A DNA stretch of 11,460 nt from an uncultured Halieaceae bacterium (GTDB lineage Bacteria; Pseudomonadota; Gammaproteobacteria; Pseudomonadales; Halieaceae), in NCBI GenBank assembly GCA_938045215.1, contig CALINF010000314.1:1-11460 (forward strand). The letters are read 5' to 3'. Positions 1 to 6,806 of this stretch are shown in pieces (positions within the stretch are counted from its first letter, which is position 1; each line of letters begins with the position of its first letter). The notes beneath the pieces are model-generated. The model searched no databases. It had not been told where the DNA came from and saw only the letters and a program-made list of their open reading frames with translations. The position numbers were made by a program, and so were the translations under genes.

Positions 1-1027
1 CGATGGGAACGCCCGCCTGAGGCATGAGTGCCAGACCCATCCATCGTTTCACATCGTCGCCAGCATCACTGAGCCGCCCGCCCACATAGGCGCCAATCAC
101 CTTGCCCATAGCACGACACGACACATAGACTGCCCCGAGAATGCCCAGGTCCCGCAATGCGGCCAGCTCGAATGAGGCGCCTGCGAGAATGAAGAAAATC
201 ACCATCAGTGGCTGCTCAACATTTTCGATCGCGTGAAATGGATGATTGTGGTGCCGCGCAAAATTAGCCACGATTAACCCCATTGTCATGGCAGCAATCA
301 GGTAGGACACCTCCATCCACAGAGCCAGTCCACCACAGAGAAAGACCAGCCCCAACGCCTCCGACAGAATAGGCTGTCCAGGCTTTACCCGTCCGGTTAA
401 AAGAGCCGCTGGGAACCCAATCACCATACCCAGTAACAGTGCGCCGCCAATTTCCCATCCGGCAACCAGCATAAAAGACGATTCTGATCCGGCCCCATTC
501 ATAGAGGTGACCACTGCCATACCAAGACTAAACAGTGCCAAGGCCCAAATATCATCAATGGCGACAATCGCAAGCAAGAGGCCCGTGAAGCGATTCTTGA
601 TGCGCGCCTCGCTCACCACATCCAGCACCGCTGCCGGTGCGGTAGCAGAGGCAATACAACTGACAATAATGGCCAGCGGCACCGGCACACCCACCAGCAC
701 CAGTCCGGCAAATACAAAGAAAACAACAGCAATAGCCGCGGCAGCAGAAATCCACAGTACCTGCCGCATGGAGGAATGTAATGTTTGGCGGGTGAGTTGC
801 CCGCCCAGAAGAAAGCCCACCATTACCAGCGCCACGGTGGCGACATCATCAAACCAGGTGACGAACTCTCTGGGCATCAGATCCAGGCCCTGCTCGCCGA
901 TCAACATGCCAAACAGCAATAGCATCGTTACGCGTGGCAACGCCGTACGGCGCCCGATGGTTGAGGTCACCAGTCCGAGCAGCAAAATACCGCCGAGAGT
1001 GAGCAATAACTGGGCGGAGGTATCCAC
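1..1027 (-). CDS. Cation:proton antiporter, CPA2 (Na_H_Exchanger) family, partial
   Basis: This is the N-terminal 342 residues of a polytopic inner-membrane antiporter exchanging a monovalent cation (Na+ or K+) for protons; the C-terminus is off the left edge. The translation is a series of hydrophobic helices. A paired aspartate at residues 158-159 (context AIDDIWAL) sits where CPA2 transporters carry the ion-binding acidic pair, and the last visible segment, GLALMPQAGVPI, matches the conserved late helix of the family. KefB/KefC carry QD at the acidic pair, so DD points to an electrogenic NapA-like exchanger rather than a glutathione-gated K+ channel; this is inference. Start: GTG at 1027 gives VDTSAQLLLTLGG, with the membrane helix beginning at once. 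An in-frame GTG at 1049 is possible, and neither has a strong RBS. It follows yjdM by about 49 bp and is probably the last visible gene of that operon. Family is secure, ion is not. Confidence 0.85.
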   Translation of the reverse strand, partial: MDTSAQLLLTLGGILLLGLVTSTIGRRTALPRVTMLLLFGMLIGEQGLDLMPREFVTWFDDVATVALVMVGFLLGGQLTRQTLHSSMRQVLWISAAAAIAVVFFVFAGLVLVGVPVPLAIIVSCIASATAPAAVLDVVSEARIKNRFTGLLLAIVAIDDIWALALFSLGMAVVTSMNGAGSESSFMLVAGWEIGGALLLGMVIGFPAALLTGRVKPGQPILSEALGLVFLCGGLALWMEVSYLIAAMTMGLIVANFARHHNHPFHAIENVEQPLMVIFFILAGASFELAALRDLGILGAVYVSCRAMGKVIGAYVGGRLSDAGDDVKRWMGLALMPQAGVPI

Positions 1028-1076
1028 TAGGGAGTTCTCATCACGCGGCACAAGGCATCAGGCTGTAAAGGCAACA

Positions 1077-1418
1077 TCATGCTTTCTTGACGAACTGCGA
1101 CTTCAGCTTCATAGCGCCAATACCTTCAATCTTGCAGTCGATATCGTGATCGCCATCTACCAGGCGAATGTTCTTAACCTTGGTGCCCACCTTGACCACC
1201 AGCGACGAACCTTTGACTTTCAGGTCTTTGATAACCGTCACTGTGTCGCCATCGTGCAAGGCATTACCATTGGCATCGTGTATCACTGCATCGTCGTGTG
1301 CATCTGCGTTTGCAGACTGTGGGTCCCATTCGAAACCACACTCGGGGCAGACCAGTCGATCACCATCCTGGTAGGTATATGCCGAGCTGCACTCGGGACA
1401 CGCGGGTAGATCACTCAT
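1077..1418 (-). CDS. yjdM: Zinc-ribbon protein YjdM (PhnA family)
   Basis: This 113-residue protein closely resembles E. coli YjdM (formerly PhnA) along its whole length. The N-terminus carries a zinc ribbon with two CPEC knuckles (C7/C10 and C24/C27). The C-terminal domain contains the family blocks DANGNALHDGDTVTVIKDLK, VKGSS, GTKVKNIRLV and CKIEGIGAMKLKS and ends in FVKKA. The historical link to alkylphosphonate use is a naming legacy: E. coli YjdM is not required for phosphonate breakdown, and its role is unclear. ATG at 1418 is chosen because AGAGG lies 7 bases upstream and the protein then begins MSDLPACPEC like its homologues; ATGs at 1421 and 1433 are also in frame. It lies 68 bp downstream of the acetyltransferase and 49 bp before the antiporter, so co-transcription is likely. 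No phosphonate (phn) genes are nearby. Confidence 0.93.
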   Translation of the reverse strand: MSDLPACPECSSAYTYQDGDRLVCPECGFEWDPQSANADAHDDAVIHDANGNALHDGDTVTVIKDLKVKGSSLVVKVGTKVKNIRLVDGDHDIDCKIEGIGAMKLKSQFVKKA

Positions 1419-1486
1419 CATCCTGCCTCTCAATTTGTGAGATCCGGCTATCGCCGGGCTTACTTACTCACCCACACTCTCAACTC

Positions 1487-2008
1487 TCAACTCTGAATCT
1501 GTGCACATAGAATCACTTTGTCCAGGCAACGTAATCCGTTCTCATAGATGGGCGGTTCATAACTGGCAAAAAAATCGACCTCGATAGCCTGCATTCGAAA
1601 ACCGCACTTCTGGTACAGAGCCAGCTGATCAAGGCTGGAGTTACCGGTTCCCACCAGCAGGCGACCAGCGCCCTGCTCTTTGGCCTCCTGCTTAATCGCT
1701 GCAATCAGTTGTTTGGCAATACCCTTGCCCTGACAGGACGGCAACACGGCAATATTTTTTAGCTCAAACACCTGCTGCTCACAGGTCAGTACCGCAACAC
1801 CCACAGTCGCACTGCCCGTTGTCGCAACCAGAAGTGTGGCATCGGGCAGATACCGTCGCACCTGGTCTTCGTCGGGATCAGCACTGAGCAACAGTGCCAG
1901 CAGACTGTCGGTAAGTGAACCGTCGTAACGATGTATGTTCAATTCTGTTTGCAACCACTGGACCCCGATAACAGCTCCATAGTACCCCCCACGTGTGGCA
2001 CAGGCCAT
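1487..2008 (-). CDS. GNAT-family N-acetyltransferase, YvbK-like
   Basis: This is a GNAT acyltransferase that should move an acetyl group from acetyl-CoA to an amine; its substrate is unknown. The core is clear: a beta-4 strand LKNIAVLP followed by the acetyl-CoA pyrophosphate loop QGKGIAKQLI, then GTGNSSLDQLALYQKCGFR, and a C-terminal block with FFASYEPPIYENGLRCLDKV. The GNSS...LYQKCGFR and YENG blocks resemble the Bacillus YvbK type. The start is uncertain. ATG at 2008 (173 residues) is given, but it adds about 20 residues before the first family-like segment (NIHRYDGSL). TTG codons at 1954 and 1942 are possible, and none has a convincing RBS. The open frame extends to ATG 2083, which would overlap dnaE2 and the LexA box and is unlikely. 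It heads the leftward operon with yjdM and the antiporter and is divergent from dnaE2, so the LexA box may also influence it. Confidence 0.82.
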   Translation of the reverse strand: MACATRGGYYGAVIGVQWLQTELNIHRYDGSLTDSLLALLLSADPDEDQVRRYLPDATLLVATTGSATVGVAVLTCEQQVFELKNIAVLPSCQGKGIAKQLIAAIKQEAKEQGAGRLLVGTGNSSLDQLALYQKCGFRMQAIEVDFFASYEPPIYENGLRCLDKVILCAQIQS

Positions 2009-2026
2009 GCAGCACAGACCAGGAAA

Positions 2027-2062
2027 TTGACAATATCTATATACTGTACAAATATACAGTAT
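2027..2062 (+). promoter_or_regulatory. dnaE2 promoter region overlapping the LexA operator
   Basis: A perfect TTGACA (2027-2032) suits a sigma70 -35 element. A 17-bp spacer leads only to AAATAT (2050-2055), a weak -10. A better -10 by itself, TATACT at 2040-2045, lacks a good -35. In the first case transcription starts at about the ATG; in the second the leader is about 11 nt. Either way the RNA polymerase site is buried in the LexA operator, which fits tight repression. The exact hexamers are uncertain. Confidence 0.55.
2042..2061 (+). promoter_or_regulatory. LexA (SOS) box
   Basis: The 20 bases are TACTGTACAA followed by ATATACAGTA, a CTGT-N8-ACAG palindrome. They match the gammaproteobacterial LexA consensus (TACTGTATAT/ATATACAGTA) at 18 of 20 positions, differing only at the 8th and 10th bases. 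The box ends at 2061 and the dnaE2 ATG begins at 2063, so bound LexA would cover the transcription start. As a palindrome it can also act on the divergent acetyltransferase. dnaE2 is a classical SOS gene, so site and gene support each other. Confidence 0.93.
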
Positions 2063-5000
2063 ATGTCTTATGCTGAACTTCATTGCCTGAGCAGTTATAG
2101 CTTCCTGCGCGGCGCATCACATCCCCACGAGTTGGTCGAGCGCGCCAGTCACTGTGGCTATCGCGCGCTGGCAGTTACTGATGAGTGCTCACTGGCCGGC
2201 GTGGTCAAAGCGCATGTCGCCGCCAGCGAAACAGGGTTGCACCTGATTATTGGCAGTGAACTGAATCTGGAAGAAGGCATACGACTGGTCGCGCTGGTGC
2301 CCTCACGCGCAGCCTATAGCGAACTGTCCGGGTTGATCAGCATGGCGCGAAGACGCAGCCCCAAGGGTGAGTATCGGGTCACTCTGCGCGACGTTATTTT
2401 TCATCTCAAGCGCTGCCTGCTGATCTGGCTGCCGCCGGAGGACACCCCTACCCTGCGCGCCTCCGGCAGGCAGCTGCAGCGCCTGTGTAAGGACAGGCTG
2501 TGGGTCGGCATTACCTATCTGCTGGGCAATAACGAAATCAACCGCTATCTCGCGCTGCAAACACTTGCCCGTGAACTGGGCATTCCCACACTGGCCTGTG
2601 GTAACGTGCAGATGCACTGCGCCAGCCGCAAGCCACTGCACGACGTGCTTACTGCACTACGGCACAACACCAGTATCGCCCGGCTGGGCCGGCGGCGCCT
2701 GGGCAACAGCCAGCAACACCTGCGCAGCCTCGATACATTGCACAAGCTCTACCCACAGGCGTTGCTCGACGAGACCCTGCGCGTGGCCAACCTGTGCCAC
2801 TTCACACTGAATGAGCTGCGCTACGAATACCCCGAAGAAGTAGTGCCACCGGGCTACGGTGCCAAACGCTATCTGCGCGAGCTGGTTGCCACGGGCACAC
2901 GGGAGCGCTGGCCAAAAGGCGTGCCCGAAGCCATTCAACAGCGTATCGAGACAGAGCTGACCCTGATCGCGGAACTCGATTACGAATACTATTTTCTAAC
3001 GGTATACGACATCGTGCGCTTCGCCCGTGCGCGCCACATCCTGTGTCAGGGGCGCGGCTCGGCGGCCAACTCCGTGGTCTGCTACTGCCTGTTTATTACC
3101 GAGGTATCGCCAGAACAGGTGTCTTTGCTATTTGAGCGTTTCATCTCACGCGAGCGCGACGAACCGCCCGACATCGATGTGGACTTCGAACACGAGCGCC
3201 GCGAAGAAGTGATTCAGTACATCTACGACAAGTACTCACGACGCCGCGCCGCGCTGGCCGCCACCGTTATTACCTATCGCTCTCGCAGCGCCGTACGCGA
3301 CGTAGGCAAGGCACTGGGGCTGGATTCCACCTTTGTCGATGACCTGGCTAAATCATTAGCCTGGTGGGACCGCAGCAAGGATTTGGCCAAGCGCTTCGAA
3401 GAACAGGGCGTCTCTGGTCACAGTGAGCAGGCAGAGCTGTTCTACAATCTGGTACAGGAAATTCTCGGCTTTCCACGCCACCTGTCACAGCATGTAGGTG
3501 GGTTTGTGATTACCCGGAGTCCGATCTCCACGCTGGTACCGGTGGAAAATGCCAGTATGGCCGATCGCACGGTTATTCAATGGGACAAGGAGGATATCGA
3601 GTCACTGGGGCTGCTGAAGGTCGATATCCTGGCTCTGGGCATGTTGTCTGCTATACGCAAGACCCTGCAGATGGTGCATCGCTACTGCCCAACCATCGGC
3701 ACCATCAGCGATGTACCCAGGGAAGACCAAGCCACTTATCGTATGCTGCAGGCTGCTGACTCCATCGGCGTGTTCCAGATCGAATCGCGGGCTCAGATGT
3801 CGATGCTGCCACGCCTCAAGCCCAGCTGTTTTTACGACCTGGTAATTGAAATTGCCATTGTCAGGCCGGGCCCCATTCAGGGCGACATGGTACACCCGTA
3901 CCTGCGTCGCAAGCAGGGTCTTGAAGCCGTCACCTACCCCAGTGAAGCCATCAAGAGTGTGCTTGATCGTACACTTGGTGTGCCTATTTTTCAGGAGCAG
4001 GTGATTAAACTGGCTATGGTGGCCGCGGGATTCAGCGGCGGCGAGGCCGACCAATTGCGCCGCGCCATTACCAACTGGGGTAAGAACAGCAAGCTACTGA
4101 CCTTCGAGAAGAAGCTGACCCGGGGCATGATCGAACGCGGCTACGATGAAGACTTTGCGCGCCGCCTGTTTGACCAGATCAAGGGCTTTGGCGGCTACGG
4201 CTTCCCCGAATCACACTCCGCCAGCTTCGCACTACTGGCTTATGTATCGGCGTGGTTGAAACGCCATCATCCGGCTGCCTTTCTGGTGGGTTTGCTAAAC
4301 AGTCAGCCGATGGGATTTTACAGCCCTTCGCAGTTACTACAGGATGCCGTTCGCCATGGCGTAGTGGCGTTACCAGTCGATGCCAATCAAAGCACCTGGG
4401 ATCATCAGTTGCTCGACAGCCCAACCGACCACAATCAGCAGCCTCCCGTGCGACTGGGCTTGCGACTGGTAAAGGGTCTCAGTCGCGACGGTGCTGAACG
4501 CATTGTCGCCGCCCGCCAGCAACAGCCGTTTCGGCAAATCAGTGATCTGCGCCAGCGCGCCAACCTGAACCGACGCGACATGGAGGCCCTGGCTGATGCC
4601 GATGCCCTGACCTCTCTCAGCGGTAATCGGCACCAGTCCCAGTGGCAGATTATGGCCCTGGAGCAGCCCAAACCACTGTTACAGAACGAGCAACATCAGC
4701 GCGGCGACTACTTCAACGACAACATTGTCTTACCCGCCCCGGGCGTTGCCGAGGAAGTGCTGTCCGATTATCGGGCAACGGGGCTGACCCTGCGAGCCCA
4801 CCCCATGAGCCTGCTGCGCGCACGCCACCCTTTCAATCGCTGCAAACGCTTCAGCGACTTAAGTGACATCAGCCACAACCGATTCATCCGCATCGCCGGG
4901 CTGGTCACCTGTCGCCAGCGACCAGGCACGGCATCGGGAGTACTGTTTTTAACGCTGGAAGATGAGACCGGCAACAGCAACATCGTGGTCTGGCCCAGAA

Positions 5001-5161
5001 CACAGGAGCACTTTCGCAAGGCACTTATGACAGGGCAGCTGTTAATGGTTAAAGGTACGCTGGAGACCAAGGATAATGTGATTCACATCATCGCAGGGGC
5101 GCTGTATGACTACACCAGCGAGCTCGAGGCGTTAACGATAAAATCGAGGGACTTTCATTAA
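2063..5161 (+). CDS. dnaE2: Error-prone DNA polymerase DnaE2
   Basis: This 1032-residue alpha subunit of the DNA polymerase III type performs mutagenic translesion synthesis in the SOS response, typically with ImuA and ImuB. In order it has an N-terminal PHP domain (opening YAELHCLSSYSFLRGAS, with degenerate metal ligands), a C-family palm whose PDIDVDF motif supplies D370 and D372 and whose KVDILAL motif supplies D521 as the third aspartate, fingers and beta-binding regions, a helix-hairpin-helix at about 800-855, and an OB-fold at about 940-1020. The end, SRDFH, is typical of DnaE2. Replicative DnaE is longer (about 1160 residues). ATG at 2063 is chosen because homologues begin at this MSYAELHC segment; the open frame runs 44 codons further upstream but crosses the promoter and LexA box. 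No Shine-Dalgarno precedes the start. imuA and imuB are absent from the window, and the gene stands alone. Confidence 0.96.
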   Translation: MSYAELHCLSSYSFLRGASHPHELVERASHCGYRALAVTDECSLAGVVKAHVAASETGLHLIIGSELNLEEGIRLVALVPSRAAYSELSGLISMARRRSPKGEYRVTLRDVIFHLKRCLLIWLPPEDTPTLRASGRQLQRLCKDRLWVGITYLLGNNEINRYLALQTLARELGIPTLACGNVQMHCASRKPLHDVLTALRHNTSIARLGRRRLGNSQQHLRSLDTLHKLYPQALLDETLRVANLCHFTLNELRYEYPEEVVPPGYGAKRYLRELVATGTRERWPKGVPEAIQQRIETELTLIAELDYEYYFLTVYDIVRFARARHILCQGRGSAANSVVCYCLFITEVSPEQVSLLFERFISRERDEPPDIDVDFEHERREEVIQYIYDKYSRRRAALAATVITYRSRSAVRDVGKALGLDSTFVDDLAKSLAWWDRSKDLAKRFEEQGVSGHSEQAELFYNLVQEILGFPRHLSQHVGGFVITRSPISTLVPVENASMADRTVIQWDKEDIESLGLLKVDILALGMLSAIRKTLQMVHRYCPTIGTISDVPREDQATYRMLQAADSIGVFQIESRAQMSMLPRLKPSCFYDLVIEIAIVRPGPIQGDMVHPYLRRKQGLEAVTYPSEAIKSVLDRTLGVPIFQEQVIKLAMVAAGFSGGEADQLRRAITNWGKNSKLLTFEKKLTRGMIERGYDEDFARRLFDQIKGFGGYGFPESHSASFALLAYVSAWLKRHHPAAFLVGLLNSQPMGFYSPSQLLQDAVRHGVVALPVDANQSTWDHQLLDSPTDHNQQPPVRLGLRLVKGLSRDGAERIVAARQQQPFRQISDLRQRANLNRRDMEALADADALTSLSGNRHQSQWQIMALEQPKPLLQNEQHQRGDYFNDNIVLPAPGVAEEVLSDYRATGLTLRAHPMSLLRARHPFNRCKRFSDLSDISHNRFIRIAGLVTCRQRPGTASGVLFLTLEDETGNSNIVVWPRTQEHFRKALMTGQLLMVKGTLETKDNVIHIIAGALYDYTSELEALTIKSRDFH

Positions 5162-5205
5162 ACCCATGGGGAGCTGGACTGACTTCACCCACCTTGGCAC
5201 GTAAC

Positions 5206-5235
5206 AAAAAAAAGCCGGACCCCTGCGGGCCCGGC
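5206..5235 (-). terminator. Rho-independent terminator of the peroxiredoxin gene
   Basis: Read on the minus strand, GCCGGGCCC, loop GCAG and GGGTCCGGC form a nine-pair hairpin with one internal mismatch (5214-5235), followed directly by eight T residues (5213-5206). It begins 26 bp past the peroxiredoxin stop. On the plus strand no T-run follows the hairpin, so it serves leftward transcription only and keeps it from running into dnaE2. I see no separate terminator for dnaE2, which ends at 5161. Confidence 0.9.
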
Positions 5236-5261
5236 CATACTACTGGGTCTTGAGTGCACGT

Positions 5262-5834
5262 TTAGCCAACGAACGCTTTACGTGGTGCAGAGACACCCTC
5301 AGATTCCTCGCCCTTGAGGTAGGCTAGAACCGTATCGGCATCAGACACTTCGAATGGGTCAGTTGGGCAGTTATCGCTGAAATCAGACTCGACAAACATC
5401 TTCTCGATCTTGCCATCATCAACAACCATCGAATAGCGCCATGAACGCATGCCAAAGCCGATGTTCGACTTGTCTACGAGCATGCCCATTTTACGAGTGA
5501 ACTCACCGTTGCCGTCGGGCAGCAGGAAAATGTTCTTGTTGCCCTGCTCCTTACCCCACTTGAACATGACGAAGGCATCATTAACCGAAACACAAATAAT
5601 CTCATCAACACCTTGCGCCTTGAACTCGTCATAGAGCTCGTCGTAGCGTGGCAGGTGATTGGAAGAACAGGTCGGTGTGAACGCGCCCGGCAGTGAAAAA
5701 ACAACGACCTTCTTACCGCCAAAAAGATCAGCTGTGGTCTTGTCTGCCCAGACATAAGGGTTGTCGCCGCCGACAGACTCGTCGCGCACGCGGGTTTTGA
5801 ACGTTACGTCAGGTACTCGATTGGGTGAAGTCAT
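5262..5834 (-). CDS. Peroxiredoxin, Prx5 type (atypical 2-Cys)
   Basis: This 190-residue thiol peroxidase reduces H2O2 and organic hydroperoxides in the cytosol. The peroxidatic site is PGAFTPTC, the PxxxTxxC signature, with P49, T53 and C56. The active-site arginine is R130 in GMRSWRYS. C156, in the segment DNCPTDPFEVSDADT, falls where human PRDX5 has its resolving cysteine, so an intramolecular disulfide mechanism is likely (inference). Unlike the Haemophilus hybrid Prx5 there is no fused glutaredoxin domain; the protein ends shortly after the Prx fold. The start at 5834 is fixed by CAGGAG six bases upstream; an in-frame ATG at 5900 would add 22 unrelated residues. It sits 134 bp downstream of rlmA, enough for its own promoter, though I could not assign hexamers. 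A strong terminator follows. The reductant partner is not in the window. Confidence 0.94.
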   Translation of the reverse strand: MTSPNRVPDVTFKTRVRDESVGGDNPYVWADKTTADLFGGKKVVVFSLPGAFTPTCSSNHLPRYDELYDEFKAQGVDEIICVSVNDAFVMFKWGKEQGNKNIFLLPDGNGEFTRKMGMLVDKSNIGFGMRSWRYSMVVDDGKIEKMFVESDFSDNCPTDPFEVSDADTVLAYLKGEESEGVSAPRKAFVG

Positions 5835-5968
5835 AATTACTCCTGTAATTGGTTCATCAATGGATTTGAAACTGCGCGCATTGTACGAGCCGCAGACCAA
5901 TCGGTATATCGAAATTTTTTACTTTTTATGATCGATTTTAACGATTTAAGGGCGGGCGCTTCATCAGG

Positions 5969-6769
5969 TCATTCCCGGATCAAAAGGCTCAGCGTAAACA
6001 TCATCTCGAGTTGAGCGCTCTTCCGCTGTAACAGCAGAAGCCGCTTTTCGCGCTGCCCGCGGTAGGCAAACGGCGTCATCGTAACAATGTCTGCCAACAG
6101 GGCCTGGTCTGCAGACAGCGTAAAGCTGACAGTGTTGGTACTGGCCAGGCTGAACCCCGGCACAAGCACTGCCTCCTCAGCGTGGGGGCGGGGTGATGCA
6201 TAAAGCGCTTCGCGCAATGACCACAGGTGCATTGGCGCCGGAGTCACTTTTAGATAGACACCACCCGCTGGCAGCACGCGCTGCAGTTCCTCATGCGCTG
6301 CCGGGGCGAAAACGCTCACCACACCGCCTACAGAACCCGCAGCCAGAGGCACCGCAAAGGCGCTTGCTACGGCAAACTCCACTCCGGGATAACGTTTGGC
6401 CGCCAGACGCACGGCCGATTTCGCCATGTCGACGCCCAGTATACTGACTGCAGGGAAGTGCTCGGCGAGGTAGCCTGCATAATAGCCTTCACCACAGCCC
6501 AGATCGAGCAAAGGTCCAGCGCCGAGCGCCGCTGTATCAGCCAGGAGTGTAGCCATCGATTCGGCCAAAGGTTGATACACGCCGGTCTCATGCACGCGCC
6601 TGCGCGCGGCAATCATCGTGGCGTTATCACCCGGTTCGAGACTGCGCTTTTTGTTCGCAGGGAGCAGGTTCACATAACCTTCACGAGCGCGATCAAAGCT
6701 GTGTCCATTGTCACACTGCAAGACAGAACATCCCGACAATGGCTGCTGGCACACAGGGCAGGTCCACAT
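5969..6769 (-). CDS. rlmA: 23S rRNA (guanine-N1)-methyltransferase RlmA
   Basis: This 266-residue enzyme should methylate N1 of G745 of 23S rRNA (E. coli RlmA(I) numbering) using S-adenosylmethionine. The N-terminal zinc finger is visible as C4, C7, C19 and H23 (CPVC and CDNGHSFD), followed by the family block REGYVNLLPANKKRS and GDNATMIAARR. The SAM-binding motif I is LDLGCGEGYY at about 88-97, with later blocks FAPAAHEELQRVLPAGG and MTPFAYR matching E. coli RlmA (269 residues). ATG at 6769 gives MWTCPVC as in homologues; a GTG six bases further upstream is in frame, and neither has a clear RBS. It is the fourth gene of a leftward run, 37 bp after the Tat-exported dehydratase, so a housekeeping rRNA modifier appears to share a transcript with redox genes. 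The 68-bp stretch to the next promoter region has no convincing terminator. Confidence 0.93.
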   Translation of the reverse strand: MWTCPVCQQPLSGCSVLQCDNGHSFDRAREGYVNLLPANKKRSLEPGDNATMIAARRRVHETGVYQPLAESMATLLADTAALGAGPLLDLGCGEGYYAGYLAEHFPAVSILGVDMAKSAVRLAAKRYPGVEFAVASAFAVPLAAGSVGGVVSVFAPAAHEELQRVLPAGGVYLKVTPAPMHLWSLREALYASPRPHAEEAVLVPGFSLASTNTVSFTLSADQALLADIVTMTPFAYRGQREKRLLLLQRKSAQLEMMFTLSLLIRE

Positions 6770-6806
6770 AACCACTACGGGATGACTACTGGTCTACGGG
6801 TAACGT

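Noticed and set aside
507..1409. A 300-codon open frame on the plus strand
   Set aside because: It lies antisense to the antiporter and yjdM, whose family motifs are unmistakable; its translation is low-complexity Ser/Thr/Ala-rich and crosses both genes.
1443..1458. Small hairpin CCGGC-TATC-GCCGG between the acetyltransferase and yjdM
   Set aside because: Only five base pairs and no T-run on either side, so not called a terminator; it may merely separate two cistrons.
1484..1500. Short tandem repeat (CTCTCAA units) around the acetyltransferase stop codon
   Set aside because: Little more than two 7-bp copies; too short to be more than chance or slippage.
1931..2062. 44-codon upstream extension of dnaE2
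   Set aside because: It would translate through the promoter and LexA box and overlap the acetyltransferase; homologues begin at the M encoded at 2063.
3602..4054. A 150-codon minus-strand frame inside dnaE2
   Set aside because: It mirrors the conserved polymerase domain and has no independent signal or RBS.
5911..5945. AT-rich stretch with ATCGA/TCGAT arms between rlmA and the peroxiredoxin gene
   Set aside because: Five-base arms with a long A/T loop make neither a good terminator nor a clear operator; it may be part of the peroxiredoxin promoter, but no hexamer pair with proper spacing was found.
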